Source: an uncultured Fretibacterium sp. (GTDB lineage Bacteria; Synergistota; Synergistia; Synergistales; Aminobacteriaceae). Taken from it: 6,104 nucleotides of DNA. The position numbers and the translations under genes are program-made. Under the pieces are notes generated by a model. The model made no database searches, was not told where the DNA came from, and worked only from the letters and a program-made list of their open reading frames with translations. Where the stretch lies: contig CALAUZ010000030.1 of assembly GCA_937892105.1 (NCBI GenBank), forward strand, positions 1-6,104, read 5' to 3'. This document shows, piece after piece, positions 1 through 6,053 of the stretch (positions within the stretch are counted from its first letter, which is position 1; each line of letters starts with the position of its first letter).

Positions 1-191
1 CAGATATAGTGCTTAATTGCGGATTTGCTCATGTGGGATTCTCAATGCAAAATGTGTACCTCTATGCAGCTTCACAGGGCTGGGGTACAAGAACACGCAT
101 GAATTTCGACCGCGAAGAACTCACAAAACTTCTTGGTCTCACCGACAAGCATAACTTCACGCTCATGCAGTGCGTAGGGCCTAAACCTTAA
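1..191 (+). CDS. Nitroreductase-family protein, C-terminal fragment
   Basis: The gene enters from the left edge, so only about 63 C-terminal residues are visible, with in-frame codons from position 3. A GTG at position 9 falls inside the conserved run and is not a credible start. The segment D-I-V-L-N-C-G-F-A-H-V-G-F-S-M-Q-N-V-Y-L followed by A-A-S-Q-G-W-G-T-R matches the usual nitroreductase pattern, in which a helix ending in Q-N-x-x-L-x-A packs at the dimer interface and precedes a G-L-G-T loop. The tail, E-L-x-K-L-L-G-L then a strand and V-G-P-K-P, also fits. Members bind FMN and use NAD(P)H to reduce nitro groups, quinones or other electrophiles, normally in the cytoplasm. The substrate cannot be told from this piece. 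The stop at 189-191 lies 26 bases before the next gene, with no terminator between, so it is probably in the same operon. Confidence 0.72.
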   Translation, partial: DIVLNCGFAHVGFSMQNVYLYAASQGWGTRTRMNFDREELTKLLGLTDKHNFTLMQCVGPKP

Positions 192-202
192 ACAATGGAA
201 TT

Positions 203-207
203 AGGAG
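203..207 (+). promoter_or_regulatory. Shine-Dalgarno for first PPOX gene
   Basis: AGGAG lies 10 bases before the ATG at 218. It occupies most of the 26-base gap after the nitroreductase stop. No promoter-like pair or stem-loop fits in that gap. Confidence 0.7.
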
Positions 208-217
208 TTAGAAAGCA

Positions 218-619
218 ATGAGTCAGATTTATGATTTTTTAAAAGACTGCGGATTTTATTATCTGCTCACGATTGACGGCGAATATCCATCGGGAAGACC
301 TATAAGCCAAATCCTTGAAAAAAACGGGGCTTTATATTTCGGAACGAGGGTAGGCAAGGCAATGCACAGGCAGTTAACGGAAAATAATCATGTCGCTTTA
401 ATAGGCTTCAATAAAGGACGCTGGATTAGGCTCTATGCAAACGTCATCGAAACAAGGGACATGGCAACACGAGAACAGTATCTGAACAGGATACCGCAGG
501 AAATTGAAAGATTCGGCAGTGCTGAAAATCCGGCGTTAATCGTCTATGAGCTTCAGATCGTCAGGGCGGCTATACATAGTCCAGGCGACAATATTGAAGT
601 CATTTTACCGGAGGAATGA
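218..619 (+). CDS. PPOX-like split-barrel flavoprotein, copy A
   Basis: This is a 133-residue protein of the pyridoxamine 5'-phosphate oxidase-like (FMN-binding split barrel) family, close to the usual length for the short single-domain bacterial members. Visible family features are Y-D-F-L-K-D-C near the N terminus, then F-Y-Y-L-L-T-I-D-G and G-R-P-I-S (residues about 13-30, the first strands that form the flavin site), L-Y-F-G-T-R (about 39-44), and G-R-W-I-R-L-Y-A (about 66-73). Such proteins are cytoplasmic dimers that bind FMN, or sometimes F420 or heme. Short members are often of unknown substrate, and there is no reason to call this one PdxH. It is over half identical (about 76 of 133 by eye) to the second PPOX gene at 3375-3776. 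Its end contains GGAGG (610-614), which serves the amidohydrolase gene 3 bases downstream, so the two are probably translationally coupled. Confidence 0.85.
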   Translation: MSQIYDFLKDCGFYYLLTIDGEYPSGRPISQILEKNGALYFGTRVGKAMHRQLTENNHVALIGFNKGRWIRLYANVIETRDMATREQYLNRIPQEIERFGSAENPALIVYELQIVRAAIHSPGDNIEVILPEE

Positions 620-622
620 TTT

Positions 623-1612
623 ATGCGGCTTATAACGCTTGAGGAACATTTTACGGCGCAGGAAATTATTGACGAGAACAACAAATTCAACGAAGTTACA
701 GGCTTCTATAAAAACATGGTCTTTGTCGGGAACTCTTTAAGGGATATTGACAACGAGCGAATTAAATTTATGGATGAACACAGAATCGACATGCAAGTAT
801 TGTCTTACACATCGCCAGTTTCTGATAAAGTTCCTGCGTCTGAAGCTGTTAGAATTTGCAAGAGAGCTAACGACATTTTAGCGGAAAAAGTCAAGGCTCA
901 CTCGGATAGATTTGCTGCGTTTGCTACGTTACCAATAGCTGACCCTGTTGAAGCCGCTCGAGAACTTGAATGTTGTGTGAAAGAGTACGGTTTCTGCGGT
1001 GCGCTATTAGCTGGACAGTATCAGGGACACTTCTACGAGGAAAAATCCTTCTTCCCGATTTTTGCAAAGGCCGCTGAACTTGATGTGCCTGTTTCATTTC
1101 ACCCTGCTCCTATAAATCCGGTGATTCAGGATTATTATTACACATCGCCTGAATATTCGAATTTTATAGCGGGACAGTTTGCAAGTGCGGGTTTTGGCTG
1201 GCATCTTGACGTTGGTATCCATGAAGTAAGGCTGATTCTGTCGGGAATATTCGACAAGCTCCCCAATTTGAAAATCATAGCAGGACATTGGGGCGAATTG
1301 ATACCTGCATACCTTGAAAGGCTGGATTATATGATGACTCCGCAATCAACAGGATTACGCAAGAAAATCTCTGACTATTACAAGAAGAATTTTTACATCA
1401 CGCCAAGCGGAATTTTATCGTCGATTCAGTTTGAATATATGGTGAAGCTAATGGGAGCTGAACATATAATGTGGGCTGTCGATTACCCATACATAAAGCA
1501 GGGAAATTTTTATGAATTTTTAATGTCAGCGGAATTTTTAACGGACGAAGAAAAAGAACTTATCGCTCACAAGAATGCAGAGAGAATTTTACATATCAAA
1601 GGAGAAAATTAA
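623..1612 (+). CDS. Amidohydrolase-2 family protein (ACMSD / gamma-resorcylate decarboxylase-like)
   Basis: This 329-residue TIM-barrel protein belongs to the amidohydrolase-related (PF04909-type) family. Its N-terminal L-E-E-H-F has the E-x-H metal motif (E7, H9) found in gamma-resorcylate and related decarboxylases instead of H-x-H. Further expected metal or catalytic residues are H160 in V-S-F-H-P-A-P, H222 in A-G-H-W-G-E, and D287 in W-A-V-D-Y-P-Y. All four sites are intact and the length is normal, so an active enzyme is likely. Relatives carry out non-oxidative decarboxylation of aromatic or unsaturated acids, or hydrolysis. Which of these applies here is not visible. There is no signal peptide, so it should act in the cytoplasm. 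The start is supported by GGAGG at 610-614. It lies 3 bases after the PPOX gene and 2 bases before the binding-protein gene. The gene looks AT-richer than its downstream neighbours. Confidence 0.88.
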   Translation: MRLITLEEHFTAQEIIDENNKFNEVTGFYKNMVFVGNSLRDIDNERIKFMDEHRIDMQVLSYTSPVSDKVPASEAVRICKRANDILAEKVKAHSDRFAAFATLPIADPVEAARELECCVKEYGFCGALLAGQYQGHFYEEKSFFPIFAKAAELDVPVSFHPAPINPVIQDYYYTSPEYSNFIAGQFASAGFGWHLDVGIHEVRLILSGIFDKLPNLKIIAGHWGELIPAYLERLDYMMTPQSTGLRKKISDYYKKNFYITPSGILSSIQFEYMVKLMGAEHIMWAVDYPYIKQGNFYEFLMSAEFLTDEEKELIAHKNAERILHIKGEN

Positions 1613-1614
1613 AA

Positions 1615-1680
1615 ATGAAAAAACTGACCGCAATACTTGCAGTCCTGATTTTTCTTTCCGTGTCTGCGAGGGCGTTTGCA
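1615..1680 (+). other. Sec signal peptide coding segment
   Basis: It encodes residues 1-22: two lysines, a hydrophobic stretch from A6 to V16, then S-A-R-A-F-A with small residues at -3 (A20) and -1 (A22) before E23. This is a classic signal peptidase I site and not a lipoprotein site. Confidence 0.85.
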
Positions 1681-3375
1681 GAAGTGAACGTTAAATCGGG
1701 AATTTCTTACAGCCAGCAGTGGGGACTCTACATTGCAAACATCGTTGAAAATGACGGAAAAATTACAAACGTCATCATTGACCGTCTCGCTAATGGCAAG
1801 AGCAGCAAAGAACTTCACGACAACTACGGCATTAAACCCGTAAGCAGTCTGGGCAAAGATTGGTGGGAGCAAGTCGCTTATTATGAAAGCTGGGTTGTTG
1901 AACACGGCCTTGAAGTAGTCGAAACAGATGAGAAAGGACATGCAGTGAACCCCGATTTGATTTCAGGAGCAACAATTAACGTCGCAGAATTATCCGAAGC
2001 AGTGAAAAATGCAATGGACGGAAAGACAGAGGACGGAGGTTACACAATCAAGACGGGCACATCATACAATGACACGTGGGGTCTGTATGTAGCAAACGTA
2101 ATCTTCAAGGACGGCGCGATCTTCAAGGTACTGCTGGATTACATCACCAAAGACGGAGAAAACATCAAGGAAAAATACGACAATTACGGAATGAAAACGG
2201 TCAGTACCATCAATAAAGACTGGTGGGAACAAGCAGCTTATTATGAAGACTGGGTGCTGAAGAACGGCATAGACGCTGTGAAGTATGATGCGGGGGGCAA
2301 AGCGTTGAATGTCGATTTAGTTTCTGGAGCGACTATGCTTATTGATGATATGACTATGGCTGTTCTGGACGCATTGAAGGACGATGAATCTCTAGCAACT
2401 GTGAAGATGGAGCGCAATCCTGAGACGAAAACACTCATATATTCCGACCATGAGCCTTTAGGGAACATGCGCACACGCTTCCTCAATGATGTATTTTTCC
2501 CAGCAATAGAGAAAGAATCAGGAGGCCGCATAAAGATCAGCCCTCACTGGAACGGAGAACTAAGCATCAGCTATGAGAACTTGAACACCGTAAAAGACGG
2601 AACACGTGCACAAATCACCGTAGTAGTTCCCGAATACAGCATGAAGGAATTACCATTGCACCAGCTCTTCAAGAGTTTTCCGGTCGGCCCTGCAGGACAA
2701 GAACAGGTTAATTTCTTCCGCCGTGTATATGAAGAAGTCCCCGAACTCACGAACGAACTCGATGCACAAAACATTCACCCGATAATTATTGCCACTGGAT
2801 ACCCTGCAGGATTCTTCAGCACAAAGCCGTTGCAGTCATTGCAGGACATCAAGGGTCAAAGCTGGAGGAGTGCAAGTTTTTGGCACAAGGATTTTCTCGC
2901 AAACGCCGGAGCAATTCCCGTAACTATCCCTTGGGGGCAGGGAGTCTATGACGCTCTCAATGACGGAACGCTTGACGGACTAATCGTGAATATTGACAGC
3001 GGGTATGACCTCAATGCACACAAGGCAGCTCCGAATATTCTTGCGTCAAAAAGATTGTGGCTCGGACATGAGTACATTATTGCTATGAATAAAGACGTGT
3101 GGGACTCTCTTGCTGATGAGGACAGAAAAGCTATCGAGAGAGCCGCTAAGAGTTCGTATAGAGTTCTGGGCGGAATAATGGACGAGTCTTTTACTTGGCA
3201 GCTTGAGACTCTGAGGAAGGACGGCGCAACTGTGAGGCTTCTTACTGACGAGGAAGTCGCTTACTGGGAAGAGGCTACGGGTTACAGGAGCATTCAGGCC
3301 AAGTGGGCAGAGGAAAATAATGCGGTCAGTGTCCTTGAAGCAATACGCAGATGCATTAACGGAGATGGTGAATGA
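1615..3375 (+). CDS. Secreted tandem FMN-binding / TRAP solute-binding (DctP) fusion protein
   Basis: This 586-residue fusion has four parts. Residues 1-22 are a Sec signal peptide (K2 K3, a hydrophobic core, and A-F-A before E23). There is no lipobox cysteine, so it should be a soluble periplasmic protein. Residues about 27-136 and 146-256 are two FMN-binding domains (PF04205-like), each ending in a D-x-x-S-G-A-T motif (D114-T120 and D234-T240). In that motif an ApbE-type transferase attaches FMN to the threonine. Residues about 270-575 form a TRAP-transporter DctP-type substrate-binding domain, including the D-I-K-G-x-x-W-R segment with R418 at the usual carboxylate-binding arginine, and G-V-Y-D-A-L-N-D-G-T-L-D-G (about 443-455). 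Known DctP proteins deliver organic acids to a DctQM permease; neither DctQ nor DctM is in the window. AGGAG at 1600-1604, 10 bases upstream, supports the start. The fusion suggests ligand binding combined with extracytoplasmic redox chemistry (inference). Confidence 0.86.
   Translation: MKKLTAILAVLIFLSVSARAFAEVNVKSGISYSQQWGLYIANIVENDGKITNVIIDRLANGKSSKELHDNYGIKPVSSLGKDWWEQVAYYESWVVEHGLEVVETDEKGHAVNPDLISGATINVAELSEAVKNAMDGKTEDGGYTIKTGTSYNDTWGLYVANVIFKDGAIFKVLLDYITKDGENIKEKYDNYGMKTVSTINKDWWEQAAYYEDWVLKNGIDAVKYDAGGKALNVDLVSGATMLIDDMTMAVLDALKDDESLATVKMERNPETKTLIYSDHEPLGNMRTRFLNDVFFPAIEKESGGRIKISPHWNGELSISYENLNTVKDGTRAQITVVVPEYSMKELPLHQLFKSFPVGPAGQEQVNFFRRVYEEVPELTNELDAQNIHPIIIATGYPAGFFSTKPLQSLQDIKGQSWRSASFWHKDFLANAGAIPVTIPWGQGVYDALNDGTLDGLIVNIDSGYDLNAHKAAPNILASKRLWLGHEYIIAMNKDVWDSLADEDRKAIERAAKSSYRVLGGIMDESFTWQLETLRKDGATVRLLTDEEVAYWEEATGYRSIQAKWAEENNAVSVLEAIRRCINGDGE
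1693..2022 (+). repeat. FMN-binding domain repeat 1 (residues 27-136)
   Basis: This is the first of two tandem FMN-binding domains in the same protein, offset from the second by 119-120 residues. In the best-matched part (residues 69-120 against 189-240) about 31 of 52 positions are identical by eye. Shared landmarks are W-G-L-Y, D-N-Y-G, K-D-W-W-E-Q, A-Y-Y-E-x-W-V and D-L-I-S-G-A-T, with the predicted flavin-acceptor threonine at residue 120. Confidence 0.8.
2053..2382 (+). repeat. FMN-binding domain repeat 2 (residues 147-256)
   Basis: This is the second copy of the domain, with the same landmarks: W-G-L-Y, D-N-Y-G, K-D-W-W-E-Q, A-Y-Y-E-x-W-V and D-L-V-S-G-A-T. The predicted acceptor threonine is residue 240. 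One residue is inserted relative to repeat 1, near residues 176-180. Both acceptor motifs are intact, so neither copy looks degenerate. Confidence 0.8.
3361..3364 (+). promoter_or_regulatory. Shine-Dalgarno deciding the second PPOX start
   Basis: GGAG lies inside the end of the binding-protein gene. It is 7 bases from the ATG at 3372 and 10 bases from the ATG at 3375. Two other genes of this operon (218 and 1615) use a 10-base spacing, and the paralogue begins M-S-x-x-Y-D-F. Both points favour 3375. Confidence 0.6.
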
Positions 3376-3776
3376 TGAGCAGAGCGTACGATTTCCTGAA
3401 GGACTGCAATTTCTACTACCTTCTTACTATTGACGGCGGCTATCCAGCAGGCAGACCAATTAGCGGCATTCTTGAGGCTGAAGGCGTTATGTATTTTGGC
3501 ACAAGAAAAGATAAAGCAGTGTACAAGCAGTTGTCGCAGTGTCAGCATGTAGGGCTTGTTGCGTTCAATAAAGGGCATTGGCTGAGGCTTTACGCAGACG
3601 TTAAGGAGACTCAAGACTCATCAATCCGTGAACAGTATTTGAACAGGCTTCCGGCAGAGATTCGGAGGTTCGGAAATGCGGATAACCCTTTGCTTGCTGT
3701 GTTTGCTGTACATATTGTGAAGGCAGATTTACACGCAGGAGAGGACAGCGAAAATATTACAGAGGAGGAAAGATAG
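3375..3776 (+). CDS. PPOX-like split-barrel flavoprotein, copy B
   Basis: This 133-residue protein is a paralogue of the protein at 218-619 and has exactly the same length. Shared blocks are Y-D-F-L-K-D-C, F-Y-Y-L-L-T-I-D-G, G-R-P-I-S, Y-F-G-T-R, F-N-K-G, R-L-Y-A, R-E-Q-Y-L-N-R and R-F-G. Identity is over half, falling away in the last 20 residues. The expected role is an FMN-binding oxidoreductase or flavin-binding protein in the cytoplasm, substrate unknown. Two ATG codons stand side by side (3372 and 3375). The second is preferred because the product then matches the paralogue from residue 1. With that start the gene overlaps the stop of the preceding gene by one base (TGATG), so translation is probably coupled. 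It ends directly against the ATG of the hydrolase gene. Confidence 0.85.
   Translation: MSRAYDFLKDCNFYYLLTIDGGYPAGRPISGILEAEGVMYFGTRKDKAVYKQLSQCQHVGLVAFNKGHWLRLYADVKETQDSSIREQYLNRLPAEIRRFGNADNPLLAVFAVHIVKADLHAGEDSENITEEER
3763..3768 (+). promoter_or_regulatory. Shine-Dalgarno for the CocE-like hydrolase
   Basis: A full AGGAGG lies 8 bases before the ATG at 3777, inside the end of the PPOX gene. The stop TAG (3774-3776) and the ATG (3777-3779) are adjacent, which fixes the hydrolase start. Confidence 0.75.
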
Positions 3777-5105
3777 ATGGCAGATTTTGAGGCATTAATG
3801 ATATTCAGGCCGTCAAAGCAGTACAAGCCAGAATGTCCCCAGCTAATCAAGCCCGGAATTACTACACTACCTAAAGGCTGGCAGGTTGAGGAAGGATACA
3901 AGCCCCTTCCTTGCGATATTATCGTCGAGAAAGATGTTCGCGTGAAAATGCGTGATGGTGTTTCCCTATGTGTTGACATCTTCAGACCCGTAACATCCGA
4001 GAAAGTCCCTGTGCTTATCTCGTGGAGTTCCTACGGCAAAGACAACGGCACCCGCCCAAGCTACAAAGGCATATTCTCACTTGTCGGCATCCCTAACAGC
4101 AAAGTATCCGGCCTCCAGAAGTTCGAGGGCAGCGATCCAGCATACTGGTGCGCACATGGTTACGCAGTCTGCAACCCAGACACACGCGGCATCACAAAGT
4201 CCGAAGGCAAAATCTACATGATAGGTTCTCACGAAGCACAGGATGGCTACGACCTCATAGAGTGGCTCGCAGTTCAGGACTGGTGTAACGGAAAAGCAGC
4301 TCTCAGCGGAACATCTTACCTTGCCTTCTCTCAGTGGTTCATAGCCTCAACTCAGCCCCCGCACTTGGCCGCAATCAACCCTGAAGAAGGACTCTCTGAC
4401 GCATACAGGGACTTGGTGAGCAGAGGCGGCATTACTGACGTAGGTTTTGCTGCACGAATCCAGTCCAGTCAGGCGCACGAGGGTGAACCTGTAGACTGGG
4501 AGGACTTGGCCGCTGAAGGGATGAAGTACACTCTTGCTGACAGTCCGGTCTGGCAGGACAAGACCGCTCACCCCGAACGCATAACATGCCCAGCGTATGT
4601 CGTAGCAAGTTACAGCAACACCCTTCATACTATGGGAACGTTCAGAGCATGGAGGGCAATACCTGACGGCAAAAAGTGGCTTCGTATTCATGACGGGCAG
4701 GAGTGGCCGGACTTTTACGACGAGGAACAGCAGGAGGACAGACGCAGATTCTTTGATCACTTCCTCAAGGGAGAAGCTAACGGCTGGGAGAATACCCCAA
4801 AAGTTCGCTATTCACTTCACGATTTCGAGGGAGGCAATATCACGGGAATTAGTGCTGAGACATTCCCGCCTGCTGATGTGAGCTATGAAAAGCTGTATCT
4901 TGACGGACAAACACGGACTCTCTCGGCCAAGCTCCCGGATTCTGACTGCCCGGCAAAATATGACGCTGAAGGAATCGTTACGCTCGCATCATTCCTCTAC
5001 ACCGTCAGCGAACGCACGGAGATCATAGGTTACCCAAGCATAAAGCTCTGGCTTGAGGCAGAAGGCCATGATGATATGGACGTGTATATCTCACTCTACA
5101 AGCTC
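3777..5105 (+). CDS. CocE/NonD-type alpha/beta hydrolase, 3' end lost at chimeric join
   Basis: About 440 residues are visible. The N terminus leads into V-K-M-R-D-G-V-S-L (about 56-64) and D-I-F-R-P, typical of the X-Pro dipeptidyl-peptidase / cocaine esterase fold. The nucleophile motif is G-T-S-Y-L-A-F with S180, close to the family's G-x-S-Y-x-G. Later landmarks are N-P-D-T-R-G, K-W-L-R-I-H-D-G-Q-E-W-P-D (about 300-312) and F-F-D-H-F-L-K-G-E. A C-terminal jelly-roll (PepX_C-like) domain begins around residue 350 and is cut in the strand D-M-D-V-Y-I-S-L (about 434-440). Family members hydrolyse ester or amide bonds. No signal peptide is seen, so the enzyme is cytoplasmic. The segment that usually carries the catalytic aspartate reads A-S-Y-S-N-T-L-H (N281), so the acid residue is uncertain. 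The frame stays open beyond about 5105, but the sequence there is from another gene. The exact end is therefore unknown, and about 100 or more residues are missing (inference). Confidence 0.82.
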
Positions 5106-5112
5106 GACAAGT
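5095..5112. other. Probable chimeric junction
   Basis: Upstream, the protein matches a CocE-type C-terminal strand (D-M-D-V-Y-I-S-L). Downstream, it matches a Cache-type sensor (D-K-F-A-F-V-D-E-D-G). Codon choice and GC rise sharply at the same place. The shared codons for K-L-D-K (5100-5111) would fit either gene and could be the microhomology that joined them. The exact base cannot be fixed by eye. Confidence 0.7.
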
Positions 5113-6053
5113 TCGCCTTCGTGGACGAGGACGGCCTCATCTACACGTCGCTCGGCACCCAGACCAACATCGATGACTATGCCTTCGACTACCGGAGCCT
5201 CGCCGAGCCCCAGGTGTCCCTGTTTGAGACAGCAGGCAATGACAAGAAGGTAATTCTCGCCGTGCCCGTGGACATCTCCTTCGAGGGGACGACGCTCAAG
5301 GTCTGCTTCGCGGAGCAGGACATGGGCGAGATGCTTGCGGGTGTCTCCATGGAGTCGAGCTCCGAGGACGCCACCTTCTGCAACATCTACACGAGCGGGG
5401 GCGTGGCTCTGACGAACACGGTCCTTGGTGGCTTGGCCCAGGAGGACAACCTCCTCAACGCGATGGAGCATGCCGAGTTCGAGGAGGGCTACAGCTACGA
5501 GGCGTTCGTGGACGGCTTCACCGGACGTCAGCGCGGGGTCGCATCGTTCACCTATGATGGCGTGCGGGAGACCTTGAGCTATGTGCCCGTGGAAGGGACG
5601 GACTGGCTGCTCACCTACCTCATCCGCGAGAGCGTCATCAGCGAGCGCATAGGTTCGGTCACGGAGGGGATCATAGCCCGCAGCGGCGTTCATGCCGTCC
5701 TCACCATCGGGATTCTCGTCGCCATGTTTGCCCTCATCGTCTCGCAGCTGCGCAGGAACTCTCGGCTCGTGCTGGCAAGCGAGACCGCCGCGGCGGAGAA
5801 CCGTGCGCGCAACCAGGAGCTTGAGGAGCGCCTGAGGCTTCAGGGCGAGCTGCTGGCCGAGAGGAAGAGCGCCGAGGAGCAGACCAAGCTCATCACCGCC
5901 CTGGCGTCGGACTACTGGAGCGTGTACTACGTCGAGCTCGACAGCGACGAGGGCGTCTGCTACCAGTCGCACCCCGACATCGAGAGCGGCTTTGCCGTGG
6001 GCGACCACTTCTCCTACCTGGAGGCCTTCTCCAAGTATGCCAACGATTACGTG
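5106..6053 (+). CDS. Membrane sensor protein fragment (Cache-like sensor, TM, coiled coil, PAS-like), both ends missing
   Basis: About 316 residues lie in the frame that happens to continue from the hydrolase. The order is an extracytoplasmic Cache-like sensor region (5106 to about 5680, starting D-K-F-A-F-V-D-E-D-G and including V-P-V-E-G-T-D-W-L-L-T-Y), one transmembrane helix (about 5688-5750, followed by R-R), a charged coiled coil rich in E, A and R (about 5760-5880), and the start of a cytoplasmic PAS-like module (L-A-S-D-Y-W-S-V-Y-Y-V-E-L-D, about 5900 on). This arrangement is known from gut hybrid histidine kinases and diguanylate cyclases. The output domain is beyond the contig, so neither can be chosen. 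GC is about 62-68% and codons end mostly in C or G, unlike the operon, which suggests a different genome, perhaps a Coriobacteriia member (inference). The N-terminal cytoplasmic tail and first membrane segment are absent because of the join. The end is cut by adapter. Confidence 0.68.
5688..5750 (+). other. Transmembrane helix in sensor fragment
   Basis: About 21 mostly hydrophobic residues run from V-H-A-V-L-T-I-G to L-I-V-S-Q-L, followed by R-R. The positive residues just after the helix place the following coiled coil in the cytoplasm and the preceding Cache-like region outside. Confidence 0.75.

Noticed and set aside
192..217. Possible promoter or terminator between the nitroreductase and the first PPOX gene
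   Set aside because: The gap is only 26 bases, most of it leader and Shine-Dalgarno sequence, with no inverted repeat and no -35/-10 pair that I can see.
218..619. Calling the PPOX proteins PdxH (true pyridoxamine phosphate oxidase)
   Set aside because: They are only 133 residues long, well short of PdxH, and show only the general split-barrel pattern, so a specific vitamin B6 role is unsupported.
1609..1941. Minus-strand frame over the start of the FMN/DctP gene
   Set aside because: The plus strand carries a signal peptide and a conserved domain here. The antisense product looks like the usual hydrophobic shadow.
3611..3979. Minus-strand frame spanning the PPOX-hydrolase boundary
   Set aside because: It overlaps two well-supported plus-strand genes and their Shine-Dalgarno sequence, with no protein family signal.
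4347..4760. Minus-strand frame of 137 codons within the hydrolase gene
   Set aside because: The plus-strand frame has clear hydrolase motifs across the whole stretch. The antisense product shows no domain and no ribosome binding context.
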